Origin: Bacteroidales bacterium UBA4893
Lineage (GTDB): Bacteria; Bacteroidota; Bacteroidia; Bacteroidales; P3
Direction of reading: 5' to 3'
Assembly (NCBI GenBank): GCA_002399025.1
Contig: DHCV01000007.1
Coordinates: 62,001 to 126,000 of the forward strand
Length of the DNA stretch: 64,000 nucleotides
Positions 8,224 through 17,246 of this stretch are shown piece after piece. The notes below the pieces were generated by a model. It had not been told where the DNA came from and did no database searches. It was given only the letters and a program-made list of their open reading frames with translations. Positions within the stretch are counted from its first letter, which is position 1; every line of letters starts with the position of its first letter. The translations under genes and the position numbers were made by a program.

Positions 8224-9948
8224 ATGAAAAGAGTAATTACGAAATCATTTTTTACAATAATAAACTTAATAATATTTTCTTTTGCAACATTAGGTCAAAC
8301 AGTTAATACTAATAGATGGATTGAACTTGATTTAATAGGAAATGATAGTATTGTTTTATATATGAACTCTATTACTCCGAATACTAGAGTAATGATAAAA
8401 AGTGGTAATGATAGCACTATAGAAAATATTAATGGACTTTTTACAAATACATACAAATCCAATGGAGTAAAAATGACTATTTATGGAGATATAAATTGGT
8501 TTTCTTGCTCTAATAATATTAACAACATTTCAGGAATAGACGCGTCTAATAATACATTACTCAATTATTTATCATGTTGTAATAATTCTATAACTAATAT
8601 CAACCTAAGTGGATTAAATAATTTACAAAAGCTACATTGTTATCATAATCTTATAATCAATCTTGATGTAAGTGATTTAACTAATTTACAAGAGTTAGAA
8701 TATGATTACAACAATGTAACAAATATTGATTTAAGTAACTTAATTAATTTACGACGATTATCTTGTAGCAACAATTCTATAACTAATCTATATGTAAGTA
8801 GTTTAATTAATTTAAAAACGCTAAATTGCAGTTATAATTCTTTAACAACTCTTAATGTAAGTAATAATAATAATTTACAACAACTATATTGTACCAATAA
8901 CAACTTAACGAATCTTGATTTAAGAGGCTTAAATAATTTGATAGAAATACATTGTCATGACAATTATTTATCTACTCTTCTTGTAAATGATTTGAGCAAT
9001 TTAGAGATGTTATTTTGTTATAATAATTTTTTGACAAATATTGATTTAAGCGGATTAGATTCTTTACAAACATTAGATTGTTGGAATAATCAATTAACAA
9101 CTCTCGACGCAAAAGGATTAAATAACTTAAAATACCTAAATTGCTATGAAAACTATTTAAGTAATCTTAATGTAATAAACTTAAGAAATTTAGAACAATT
9201 ATATTGTTATTCTAATTCATTGACAAATCTTGATTTAATTGGGTTAAACAACTTGAAGACTCTTAGTTGTTTTAGTAATAATATAAGCAACCTTGACCTC
9301 GATAGTATAAGCAGTTTACAAATGTTATTTTGTCATAACAATAATCTTCCTAATCTTTATGTAAATAATTTGAATAATTTAGAAATTCTTAATTGTGCTA
9401 ACAATAACATTTCAAATCTTGATGTAAGTGGATTGTCTAATTTAATTTGGTTATTTTGTTACAATAACAATTTATCTACTTCATCTTTAGACCATTTATA
9501 TTGTAGTTTATATAATAGACAAGCACAAACTTACTCAGGAATAATTGTTCCTATTAATGATTCTTCTTCTAATTATCTACCTACATTAATTGCCAGTAAT
9601 AAACAAAATGCTATAAATAAGAATTGGTTAGTAAAGTATTTTGAGAGCAATGAAGATATTCCTGCAACAATAGGAACTTATAGTTGCAATAACTCTATTG
9701 AAGGCATCAATAATGATTCTATAATAATAAAATTTTATCCTAATCCATTTAAACAAAATATTACTATTGAAGCGAACGAAAATATTAAGAAAATTTATGT
9801 ATTTAACATTTTAGGGAAAGTAGAGCTTACAAAGGAAATTAATAAAAACAGCACAACACTTGATTTAACCTTAATAAATAAGGGGGCTCACATAATAAAA
9901 ATATTTACTTCTGAAGGTGAAAAATCTTTTACTGTTATTAAAGAATAA
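8224..9948 (+). CDS. Secreted leucine-rich-repeat protein with type IX sorting domain
   Basis: A 574-residue protein. A signal peptide (about 1-24, ending TLGQ) is followed by a non-repeat region. About fifteen consecutive 21-residue LRRs follow at about 113-428, with pattern LxxLxCxxNxLTNLDVSxLxN. A C-terminal Por-type sorting domain lies at about 505-574 (FYPNPFKQNIT, then VFNILGK). The cysteine in nearly every repeat is typical of bacterial short LRRs. It is expected to be exported by Sec, then secreted and anchored by the type IX system. The ligand is unknown. The coding sequence is more AT-rich than its neighbours. It sits between an intact ZIP gene and the 3' remnant of another ZIP gene, so it was probably inserted or left by recombination. 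Confidence 0.88.
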   Translation: MKRVITKSFFTIINLIIFSFATLGQTVNTNRWIELDLIGNDSIVLYMNSITPNTRVMIKSGNDSTIENINGLFTNTYKSNGVKMTIYGDINWFSCSNNINNISGIDASNNTLLNYLSCCNNSITNINLSGLNNLQKLHCYHNLIINLDVSDLTNLQELEYDYNNVTNIDLSNLINLRRLSCSNNSITNLYVSSLINLKTLNCSYNSLTTLNVSNNNNLQQLYCTNNNLTNLDLRGLNNLIEIHCHDNYLSTLLVNDLSNLEMLFCYNNFLTNIDLSGLDSLQTLDCWNNQLTTLDAKGLNNLKYLNCYENYLSNLNVINLRNLEQLYCYSNSLTNLDLIGLNNLKTLSCFSNNISNLDLDSISSLQMLFCHNNNLPNLYVNNLNNLEILNCANNNISNLDVSGLSNLIWLFCYNNNLSTSSLDHLYCSLYNRQAQTYSGIIVPINDSSSNYLPTLIASNKQNAINKNWLVKYFESNEDIPATIGTYSCNNSIEGINNDSIIIKFYPNPFKQNITIEANENIKKIYVFNILGKVELTKEINKNSTTLDLTLINKGAHIIKIFTSEGEKSFTVIKE

Positions 9949-10080
9949 AAATGCAATTTGTTGTTGTTTTTGTCTGTTCTTTATAGAATATATAGTTTAT
10001 GAATAACTGTTTTAATTTCATACAAATATCAAAATAATGCTCATTTTTAAATAAATTCTTATCCACATAAAACTTGGTCT

Positions 10081-10191
10081 TCTGTATTTAAAGCTCAGCT
10101 TTTAGACAATCATTAAAATAATCTAACTCGTTTCTTGATTGTAATCTTAGCCTTTGTAATAGTAATTCTTCTTCCTGCACATACTCATTAG
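10081..10191 (+). pseudogene. 3' remnant of a second ZIP transporter gene
   Basis: Positions 10120-10191 align without gaps to the last 72 nt of the ZIP gene (7975-8046) at 62/72 identity. Only one of the ten changes alters the protein (Ala to Val). The encoded tail NLTRF...LLPAHTH and the TAG stop are kept. Upstream, the frame carries a TAA at 10114-10116 and only weak similarity. The excess of silent changes means the copy diverged as a working gene before being lost. Confidence 0.8.
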
Positions 10192-10210
10192 AAGATACTG
10201 ATAATCTGAA

Positions 10211-10272
10211 CTTAAACTTTTGAGGGTGTAAACTCATAACTTTGGGTGCTAAAGTTTAACTTTGAAAATGAT
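10211..10272 (+). repeat. Weak phased repeat (locus E), three AACTTT-led units
   Basis: AACTTT motifs begin at 10215, 10238 and 10258, spacing 23 and 20 nt. The first two are followed by related text (GAGGGTGTAAACT and GGGTGCTAAAGT). CTTAAACTTT and AAAGTTTAAC also form an inverted pair. This is a possible degenerate relative of the 22-bp arrays. Confidence 0.3.
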
Positions 10273-10291
10273 TGACTATGCATTTGGACAT

Positions 10292-10330
10292 AAAAAAAAT
10301 AGAGAAAGACATAGCATCTTCCTCTATTTT
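10292..10330 (-). terminator. Terminator of the threonine-degradation pair
   Basis: A stem AAAATAGAG/CTCTATTTT, with extra pairing inside the loop, is followed on the minus strand by a run of eight or more T. It lies about 40 nt past the stop of the threonine dehydrogenase gene. Confidence 0.75.
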
Positions 10331-10369
10331 GTGTATATAAACTCTATCTTAGAATTGGAATATCAAAGA

Positions 10370-11320
10370 TTATAGTAGTTTTTTCTTTAGTTTATCAATC
10401 ATATCAATGGTCATTGACTCAAGATTAAACTTAGGATTGAAGCCCCATTCTGTTCTTGCACAAGAATCATCCATCCAATTTGGCCATGAGTCGGCAATCT
10501 TTTGACGTACTTCATCTAATTTATATTCCATCTTAAATGCAGGGAAATGCTTTTGGATTTCCTTGTATATTTCTTCTGGATTAAAGTGCATTGCAGTTAC
10601 ATTGAATGAGTTTCGGTGTATGAGTTTGGAAGGATCTGCCTCCATAATGTTTATTGCTGCATCCAACGCATCGGGCATATACATCATATCTAATTGAGTA
10701 TTTTCGCTCAGTGGACAGAAGAAAGTCTCCCCCTTAACTGCCGCATAATATATCTCAACAGCGTAATCGGTGGTACCTCCTCCGGGGAGAGTTACGTTGG
10801 AAATCAAGCCTGGATATCTTACAGAACGAGCATCAACACCAAAGCGAGAAAAGTAATAGTCCCCCAATAATTCCCCTGCCACCTTGGTTACTCCGTATAT
10901 TGTGTTGGGGCGTTGTATGGTGTCTTGAGGGGTTCCATCCAAAGGAGTTGAGGCTCCAAATGCCCCAATCGAGCTTGGTGTAAAGATGGCACAGTGGTTC
11001 TCTTTCGAGACTTCGAGGCAGTTCAAAAGGGCTCCCATGCCTATGTTCCAGCCCAACATTGGGTTTCTTTCCGCCGTTGCTGAGAGTATTGCCACGAGGT
11101 TATATATGGTGTCAATCTTATATTTCTTAACTATGGAATCTATCTCTTGGCAGTTGGTTGCGTCACATTTCTCTACCGGTCCACTTTGCATTATCTCGTC
11201 CCTAAGTGGCAATTTGATGTCGGTAGCAACCACATTTGCACCCCCATAAACCTCCCTTAGTCGCATCGTTAGCTCCGATCCTATCTGTCCGCCGGAGCCT
11301 AATACTAATATCTTATTCAT
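10370..11320 (-). CDS. L-threonine 3-dehydrogenase, SDR (epimerase-like) type
   Basis: A 316-residue NAD-dependent short-chain enzyme of the UDP-galactose 4-epimerase-like fold. The nucleotide loop GSGGQIG is at 8-14 and the catalytic YxxxK at Tyr142/Lys146 (IYGVTKVAGE). It is unrelated to the zinc MDR-type Tdh of E. coli, but SDR-type threonine dehydrogenases are well known in Bacteroidetes. The product, 2-amino-3-ketobutyrate, is the substrate of the enzyme encoded 22 nt upstream (kbl). The pairing supports the assignment over a generic sugar epimerase. Second gene of a two-gene operon, with a good terminator behind it. Confidence 0.85.
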   Translation of the reverse strand: MNKILVLGSGGQIGSELTMRLREVYGGANVVATDIKLPLRDEIMQSGPVEKCDATNCQEIDSIVKKYKIDTIYNLVAILSATAERNPMLGWNIGMGALLNCLEVSKENHCAIFTPSSIGAFGASTPLDGTPQDTIQRPNTIYGVTKVAGELLGDYYFSRFGVDARSVRYPGLISNVTLPGGGTTDYAVEIYYAAVKGETFFCPLSENTQLDMMYMPDALDAAINIMEADPSKLIHRNSFNVTAMHFNPEEIYKEIQKHFPAFKMEYKLDEVRQKIADSWPNWMDDSCARTEWGFNPKFNLESMTIDMIDKLKKKLL

Positions 11321-11342
11321 ATACTTATTACTCTGAAAATTT

Positions 11343-12533
11343 CTATTTCAACACTCCCAATTCTTTTCCCACCTTCACAAAAGCGGCAATACACTTATCC
11401 AAATCCTCCTTTTGGTGGGCAGCAGAAAGCTGTACCCTTATCCTTGCAAGCCCCTTTGGAACAACCGGATAATAGAAACCTGTTACGTAGATTCCTTCCT
11501 CTTGCAAACGTGCTGCAACATCTTGAGAGAGCTTAGCATCGTAAAGCATAACGGCACAAATTGCTGATTGTGTTGGTTTGATATCAAAGCTCGCATCTTT
11601 CATTTTTTGAACAAAGTAAGCAGTATTCTCGTGAAGTTTATCCTGAAGAGTGTTTGTTTTGTCTATCAAATCGAAGGTTGCGATACCAGAGGCAGCAATC
11701 ATTGGAGGTATTGAATTAGAGAAAAGGTATGGTCTTGAACGTTGACGTAGCATCTCAATAATTTCCTTTTTGCCTGTCGTAAAGCCCCCAATTGCACCAC
11801 CGAAAGCCTTTCCCAGAGTTCCTGTAAGTATCTCTATCTTACCTCTAAGGTTAAATTCTTCGGTCGTACCTCTTCCTGTCCTACCGCACACACCGGCAGA
11901 ATGTGACTCGTCAACCATTATCATAGCATCGTATTTTTGTGCAAGAGTATATATCTTATCCAAAGGAGCTACATTACCATCCATTGAGAACACACCGTCA
12001 GTAACAATCAAACGGAACCTGCAATCCTTCGCAGCAATGAGTTGTTTTTCCAAATCTTCCATGTCGGCATTGGCGTAACGGAAGCGTTGAGCCTTACAAA
12101 GCCGCACCCCATCAATTATGGAAGCATGATTCAAAGAGTCAGATATTATAGCGTCATCTTCGCTTAACAGTGGTTCGAACACGCCACCATTAGCATCAAA
12201 ACACGCCGCATAGAGGATGGTATCTTCAGTTCCGAAGAAGTCTGCAATCTTCTTTTCTAATGCTTTATGAAGGTCTTGTGTACCGCAAATAAAGCGAACA
12301 GAGCTCATTCCAAATCCTCTTTCGTCCATTGCTTTCTTTGCAGCCTCTATCAGAGTTTGGTTGTCTGACAGACCAAGATAGTTGTTCGCACAGAAGTTCA
12401 ATACTTCTTTTCCGTTGTCAGTTTTAATCTTTGCTGACTGAGGAGTAACTATAATCCTTTCCTGTTTATAGAGTCCAGCCTCCTTAATAGAGCTTATTTC
12501 TGACTGAAGGAAACTTTGAAATTTTTCGTACAT
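11343..12533 (-). CDS. kbl: Glycine C-acetyltransferase (2-amino-3-ketobutyrate CoA ligase)
   Basis: A 396-residue PLP enzyme of the alpha-oxoamine synthase family that splits 2-amino-3-ketobutyrate with CoA into glycine and acetyl-CoA. The PLP lysine is Lys242 in TGTLGKAFGG (E. coli Kbl uses K244), and the aspartate/histidine motif VDESHSAG is at about 208-214. Length and motifs match Kbl closely. It is the first gene of the operon with the threonine dehydrogenase, so the pair turns threonine into glycine and acetyl-CoA. The 134-nt gap to the divergent trkA must hold both promoters. Confidence 0.93.
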   Translation of the reverse strand: MYEKFQSFLQSEISSIKEAGLYKQERIIVTPQSAKIKTDNGKEVLNFCANNYLGLSDNQTLIEAAKKAMDERGFGMSSVRFICGTQDLHKALEKKIADFFGTEDTILYAACFDANGGVFEPLLSEDDAIISDSLNHASIIDGVRLCKAQRFRYANADMEDLEKQLIAAKDCRFRLIVTDGVFSMDGNVAPLDKIYTLAQKYDAMIMVDESHSAGVCGRTGRGTTEEFNLRGKIEILTGTLGKAFGGAIGGFTTGKKEIIEMLRQRSRPYLFSNSIPPMIAASGIATFDLIDKTNTLQDKLHENTAYFVQKMKDASFDIKPTQSAICAVMLYDAKLSQDVAARLQEEGIYVTGFYYPVVPKGLARIRVQLSAAHQKEDLDKCIAAFVKVGKELGVLK

Positions 12534-12616
12534 AGTCTATATTTTTAATGTTATTATTGAATGAATACAATTATGATATTAGTGATAAAATAATCTGCAA
12601 ATTTAGAAAAAAATAT

Positions 12617-12625
12617 TAACTTTGC
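12617..12625 (+). promoter_or_regulatory. Candidate -7 box (TAACTTTGC) for trkA-trkH
   Basis: A perfect TAnnTTTGC match about 43 nt before the trkA ATG. No clear TTTG -33 element is seen at 19-21 nt. Confidence 0.5.
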
Positions 12626-12667
12626 CGTGAAAAAACACGTATTTTATCTCATTAAGTTGTTTTATTT

Positions 12668-14008
12668 ATGAATATTGTTATTGCAGGTGATGGTGAGGTT
12701 GGGTTTCATTTAGCCCGCTCTCTTTCCAAGAGTAGGCATGATATTACGGTTGTGGATCCCAATTCTGAACTCCTGAAAATGCTTGAAGCTGAGTCCGATT
12801 TGTTGACAATTGTGGGTAATTCCACCTCGTTAGACACTCTAAAACAAGCCGAAGTTGACAAGGCAGATCTTCTTATTTCTGTCTTACATGAGGAGAGCAT
12901 TAACATAATTACCTGCATGCTGGGAAAGCGTTTAGGAGCAAAAAGAACCATTGCAAGAGTAAATACTCAGGAGTATTTGAACGATGTTAATAAGGGAATG
13001 TTTAAGGGAATGGGAGTCGATGAGCTTGTTTGTCCAGAGAAGATTGCAGCAAAGGAAATCTCCAATCTCCTAACTCGAAACATATCAACCGAGCTTTTTG
13101 ACTTTGCAAATGGACTTTTGCGAATATATATGATAAGAATTGACAACAAGTCACTCTTTATTAATAAGACCCTAATTGAAGTTGCTAAGGAGTATCCTAA
13201 TTTGGGAGTTAGAACAGTGTGTATAATCAGAAGAGGGACAACAATAATCCCTAATGGGGAGGATAAGTATATAATTAACGACTTGGTTTACCTCATAACA
13301 ACCGTAGAAAAGGTTGATAAGATTAAGGAAATAAGTGGCAAGAAAAATTTCAGTATTAAGAATGCGATGATTGTTGGAGGAGGAAGAATTGGTCGAAGAG
13401 CTGCAATAAACCTACACGATAAAATTAACTTAAAGATAATTGATCAAGACATTGAACGTTGCAATCGCTTGGCAAATGAGTTTGATGATGTGATGATAAT
13501 TAATGGAAATGGTAGCGATATTAATATGTTGCAAGAAGAAGGGATTAACGAAACTGATGCCTTCATTTCACTCACCAATTCAACCGAAACAAACATTATG
13601 GCATGCATTTATGCCCATCGTCAAGGAGTTAAGAAAACAGTTGCATTGGTTGAAAATGTTAACTATATCGACGTATCTCAGGATATTGGAATTGACACAA
13701 TAATTAATAAAAAACTTATAACAGCAAGCTACATCACACGCTTTACATTGGGTGGAGAGGTAACTTCTTCAAAATGGCTTTCGGGGATTGATGCAGAGCT
13801 GATTGAAATCACAGCACAAAAAAACTCTTCAATAACTAAGAAACAACTTAAGGACCTTCGTTTCCCAAAAGGTGTGAATATAGGAGGAGTAATTAGGGAA
13901 GGGAAAGCAATGATTGCTAATGGTGATACCCAAATAATGCCTAATGATAATGTTATTGCCTTCACAGTTCCTGAATCAGCTCAAAAACTGATAAACCTCT
14001 TTAGTTAA
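12668..14008 (+). CDS. trkA: Trk potassium uptake system, peripheral NAD-binding subunit
   Basis: A 446-residue cytoplasmic gating subunit with two tandem RCK halves. Each half begins with a Rossmann loop (IAGDGEVGFHLA at about 4-15 and IVGGGRIGRRAA near residue 238). Each is followed by a TrkA-C regulatory segment. It binds NAD(H)/nucleotides and controls the TrkH pore. Its TAA stop overlaps the trkH ATG by one base (TAATG), so the two are translationally coupled. Confidence 0.93.
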   Translation: MNIVIAGDGEVGFHLARSLSKSRHDITVVDPNSELLKMLEAESDLLTIVGNSTSLDTLKQAEVDKADLLISVLHEESINIITCMLGKRLGAKRTIARVNTQEYLNDVNKGMFKGMGVDELVCPEKIAAKEISNLLTRNISTELFDFANGLLRIYMIRIDNKSLFINKTLIEVAKEYPNLGVRTVCIIRRGTTIIPNGEDKYIINDLVYLITTVEKVDKIKEISGKKNFSIKNAMIVGGGRIGRRAAINLHDKINLKIIDQDIERCNRLANEFDDVMIINGNGSDINMLQEEGINETDAFISLTNSTETNIMACIYAHRQGVKKTVALVENVNYIDVSQDIGIDTIINKKLITASYITRFTLGGEVTSSKWLSGIDAELIEITAQKNSSITKKQLKDLRFPKGVNIGGVIREGKAMIANGDTQIMPNDNVIAFTVPESAQKLINLFS

Positions 14009-15474
14009 TGATAATTGCTAAAACCTTCAACTATAAAATCCTATTCTATATTTTAGGATTGACCATAAGCTTCATTGGCTTTTGTTTCATTCCTTCAATT
14101 GTCATTGCATATCTCTTCAACGAACAAACCCTAATAGACTTCGTTGCCTCTTCAATCTTAGCAATTGGATTTGGCTTTGGAATAATGTATGCAAACAGAA
14201 AATACCCTCAAAGCCTTACCAAAAAAGAAGGACGAGCCGTTGTAGGACTAATTTGGAGCGTTGCCCCTATCGTAGCCTCAATCCCCTTCCTCCTACTCCC
14301 TCAATATTTTTCTTCCCCCATCAATGCACTCTTCGAATCCTTTTCTGGTTTCACAACAACAGGCTCTTCAATACTTACAGACTTAGAAAACATCCCTAAA
14401 AGCGTACTATTGTGGAGGGCATTAACCCAATGGATTGGAGGACTGGGACTGACTCTATTCATAATAATCTTTATGAAAAACTTTCGTAATGGAGCTAACT
14501 ACCTATTCAATGCCGAATTTACCTCAATAGATAAAGAAAAAATACATCCCCACATCAACCAAACAGTATCTCGAATATTTATAATCTATTTTGGATATAC
14601 AATATTGGCTTTCACCCTACTCTACTTTGGAGATATGGACATATTCACAGCCGTTTGTCATAGTCTTTCAACCATCTCAACAGGAGGTTTCACAACAGTT
14701 AATGGGAACATAGGACAATTCTCTGCCTACACCCAATATGTAATTATGGGATTAATGTTTATCTCTGGCATTAGCTATGTTTTGATTTATTGGTTATTCA
14801 AAGGTAAAATAGAAAAACTATTCAAAGACGAGCAAACAAGATTCTATACACTCATCATTCTCTTAGGAACAATTGTACTCTTTGTTTCCTTATTCCTTTT
14901 CCACAAACACAGCCTTGCAATAAGCCTTAAATCATCATTCTTTCATATTATTTCAATCGTTTCAACAACAGGATACTATTTGCCAGAAGCTCAAGACTAC
15001 GGACTCTTTGCAGTAGTATTCATAATTATATTAATGTTTATTGGAGGCTCAAGCAGCTCCTCAAGCACAGGGTTAAAAATAATCAGAGTCATCATACTCT
15101 TCAAATACCTAAAACAAACCTTTAGACAAATGTTTCATTCAAGAGCAGTTTTGCCAATAAGATACAACAAAATAGCCTTAGTACCAGAAGCCACAGGATT
15201 GGTATTTGGATTCTTTTTTCTCTATTTGATGATATTTATTCTCGGAGCATTTATCCTCACCCTTTTTGGCAACGAATTCCTACCCTCCATAGCACTCTCC
15301 GCATCCAACCTAAGTAATATTGGACCAGTAGTTGGCTATCTTTCACCTGAAACAACCTACGACACACTCAACTCAGGCACCAAAACAACATTAATTGTCT
15401 TGATGCTAATAGGGAGATTAGAGATTTTTTCATTCTTAGCAATGTTCTCCAAATCAATCTGGATGAAAGATTAA
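14008..15474 (+). CDS. trkH: Trk potassium transporter, membrane pore subunit
   Basis: A 488-residue integral membrane protein of the TrkH/KtrB superfamily. The four pore-loop signatures are visible in order: FTTTGSS, STGGFTT, STTGYYL and SNIGPV. About ten to twelve hydrophobic segments surround them. It imports K+ together with TrkA, encoded directly upstream with a one-base overlap. Length and motif spacing are normal. Confidence 0.93.
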   Translation: MIIAKTFNYKILFYILGLTISFIGFCFIPSIVIAYLFNEQTLIDFVASSILAIGFGFGIMYANRKYPQSLTKKEGRAVVGLIWSVAPIVASIPFLLLPQYFSSPINALFESFSGFTTTGSSILTDLENIPKSVLLWRALTQWIGGLGLTLFIIIFMKNFRNGANYLFNAEFTSIDKEKIHPHINQTVSRIFIIYFGYTILAFTLLYFGDMDIFTAVCHSLSTISTGGFTTVNGNIGQFSAYTQYVIMGLMFISGISYVLIYWLFKGKIEKLFKDEQTRFYTLIILLGTIVLFVSLFLFHKHSLAISLKSSFFHIISIVSTTGYYLPEAQDYGLFAVVFIIILMFIGGSSSSSSTGLKIIRVIILFKYLKQTFRQMFHSRAVLPIRYNKIALVPEATGLVFGFFFLYLMIFILGAFILTLFGNEFLPSIALSASNLSNIGPVVGYLSPETTYDTLNSGTKTTLIVLMLIGRLEIFSFLAMFSKSIWMKD

Positions 15475-15662
15475 ATAACACAATATATCAATATTGCAAA
15501 TCCTAATAGTAATATTGTAAAATAGTGATGGAATAACTGTTTCTCAAAACGTCAAGCCGATAAGCAATTCAGCAATATTAACTCTTCGTCGTGTGGGATT
15601 ACATTTCCAACAGAACAAAATAACATATACTGCACAACGAAAATTAGAATCAAAAGACAGTC

Positions 15663-15834
15663 CGTCGTGCGGGATATGTTATCCCGCATGACTTTATTAT
15701 TAGGATTTTCAATCCGACTCTTATTCATTATTAATTCTTTTCTGCAAATATACAATTTCTTCTTTAATACAAATATCTTGCGGATTATATATCCTTATAG
15801 TAGTTTAGTGCGGGAGTATAAATCCCGCACGACG
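15663..15834. repeat. REP/MITE-like element, copy 1
   Basis: The element is bounded by 11-bp terminal inverted repeats GTCGTGCGGGA (15664) and TCCCGCACGAC (to 15833). Each end also forms its own hairpin (GCGGGAT..ATCCCGC and GTGCGGGA..TCCCGCAC). The interior shares long identical stretches with copy 2 at 17050-17246, for example TTCTTTTCTGCAAATATACA. There is no ORF, so it must have been mobilised in trans, possibly by a RAYT-type transposase. Related fragments (CGTCGTGTGGGATTACATTTCC) extend upstream to about 15585. The rest of the 404-nt gap after trkH shows nothing else. Confidence 0.75.
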
Positions 15835-15836
15835 AG

Positions 15837-15876
15837 AAAACTGCGAAGCTGTAATTACTCAACTTCGCAGTTTTTT
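15837..15876 (-). terminator. Hairpin terminator behind the beta-lactamase gene
   Basis: A 12-bp stem AAAACTGCGAAG/CTTCGCAGTTTT with a 14-nt loop and T-runs on both sides. It lies directly at the 3' end of the beta-lactamase gene and may work in both directions. Confidence 0.75.
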
Positions 15877-15878
15877 AT

Positions 15879-16778
15879 TTAGTTAGAGTAGGTCTTATAG
15901 ACTATCTCCCCTATCTTGGCCATTATCTCATCGGCTTGCTCATAAGTAATATCAATATCCCTCATAAATACAGATATTATTATATGATTATCTTTATCAA
16001 TCTCCATAATCCCCACATCGTTTACCGCTTGAATAACCCTTTTAGGATTCATTGGTCCTGTGCCTGTCTTATGATAGAATATAACATCCTTTGGAAGATA
16101 TTTCCCCAATCTTGTATTTGTCTTAGTTGTCATTATCCCTTTAAGATAATCTCTTGTAATATCATTTAAAACATCTGTGTAAAAGACCTTATAAAGCAAA
16201 TCGCACATAGCAAGAGGTGTGGAGTAATTGTCATAAGCCAAATCAGGATTAGCATGCATTTGAGCCTCTGTTGATAATATTTTAATATTGTCAATATCCA
16301 ATCTCTTAACAAACCTATTTACCTTCTTAGGGCTTACAACCTTTTTTAGAAGAATATCACAAGCATTATTATCCGAAAATTTAACCATATTCTCAAGTAA
16401 TTCCCCAACACTTAATTCCAAATCCTTAACTCCATACTTATCTCTAAGAGGAGAGTGGGTATTCTCTAATATAAGGCTTTTCTTTATCTTAATCTTTTTA
16501 TCCATCGCCAATTCTCCCTTGCTTACCTTATCTAAAACCGCAATAGCGATAGGGAATTTATACACACTTTGCATCGGATATTGATAATTATTATTGAAAT
16601 GCATAGTATCCTTTCTCTGAACATGTATTATTCCAACCCCAATATCCATAGGACCATGCTTAGAAAGGGTAAGTATAACGTTTTTTCTAAGTGCATTGAG
16701 CTTTGGGTCAACGCTCTGAGAGAATGAAAAACTATTTACTCCTAAGACAAAAAGAATTACAAAAAGAATTTTTTTCAT
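15879..16778 (-). CDS. Class A beta-lactamase, subclass A2-like
   Basis: A 299-residue secreted serine beta-lactamase with a signal peptide (about 1-20). The catalytic S-x-x-K is at Ser71/Lys74 (SVYKF), the SDN loop at 135-137, the general-base glutamate at Glu171 (TEAQMHAN) and KTG at 237-239. The omega-loop context and the YSTP segment resemble the Bacteroidetes CfxA/CepA group rather than TEM. All catalytic residues are intact, so it should hydrolyse beta-lactams, but spectrum cannot be told from sequence. No regulator or resistance cassette is adjacent; it sits between two MITE-like elements in an otherwise chromosomal setting. Confidence 0.9.
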   Translation of the reverse strand: MKKILFVILFVLGVNSFSFSQSVDPKLNALRKNVILTLSKHGPMDIGVGIIHVQRKDTMHFNNNYQYPMQSVYKFPIAIAVLDKVSKGELAMDKKIKIKKSLILENTHSPLRDKYGVKDLELSVGELLENMVKFSDNNACDILLKKVVSPKKVNRFVKRLDIDNIKILSTEAQMHANPDLAYDNYSTPLAMCDLLYKVFYTDVLNDITRDYLKGIMTTKTNTRLGKYLPKDVIFYHKTGTGPMNPKRVIQAVNDVGIMEIDKDNHIIISVFMRDIDITYEQADEIMAKIGEIVYKTYSN

Positions 16779-16901
16779 AGACTAATATGTGTTTTATATT
16801 AATTTGATTGGCAAAAATAGTGAAAAAACTATGATTTATTGAACAAAACATGTCTTTAGATGTTCTTAGATATATATTATACAAGATAAAAACATATAGA
16901 A

Positions 16902-17050
16902 ATGAGCATAAAAAAGATAGAATTAATTTCCCCTCCTCCTCCTATTCATTGGGTAGGAAATGGATTCAGAGTACATAATTTCCTACCTTCAGTTGATGGA
17001 TTAGAGATGGAGAGAATGTCGCCTTTTATACTATTAGACTATAATTCTCA
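16902..17050 (+). pseudogene. Pirin gene, 5' fragment truncated by a repeat element
   Basis: The first 50 or so codons encode a recognisable pirin N-terminus (HWVGNGFRVHNFLP, then MSPFILLDYNS). Homology stops at DYNS exactly where REP/MITE-like copy 2 begins (about 17050), and the frame then runs into element sequence. The cupin body of pirin is not found downstream of the element. The gene is therefore broken. Confidence 0.8.
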
Positions 17051-17246
17051 GTCGTGCGGAATTTGTACTCCCGCACTTCTTTATTATTAGGATGTCTTGC
17101 TTTGCAAGCGGTAAACCGATAAGTAATCCGATACTTATTCATAACTATTTCTTTTCTGCAAATATACAATTTCTTATTTAATAGGAATATCTTGCGGATT
17201 ATAAATCCTTATAGTAGTATAGTGCGGGAGTATAAATCCCGCACGA
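17050..17246. repeat. REP/MITE-like element, copy 2
   Basis: Same element as 15663-15834. It begins GTCGTGCGGAATTTGTACTC and ends in the hairpin GTGCGGGAGTATAAATCCCG plus CACGA. It has about 25 nt more in the middle than copy 1. It ends the pirin fragment. The outer ends form imperfect terminal inverted repeats. Confidence 0.75.

Noticed and set aside
10370..11320. Sugar-nucleotide epimerase
   Set aside because: The fold fits, but adjacency to kbl in one operon points to the SDR-type threonine dehydrogenase.
15552..15882. Short ORFs on both strands in the gap after trkH
   Set aside because: They are made of the REP/MITE-like element and AT-rich sequence, overlap each other antisense, and show no domain.
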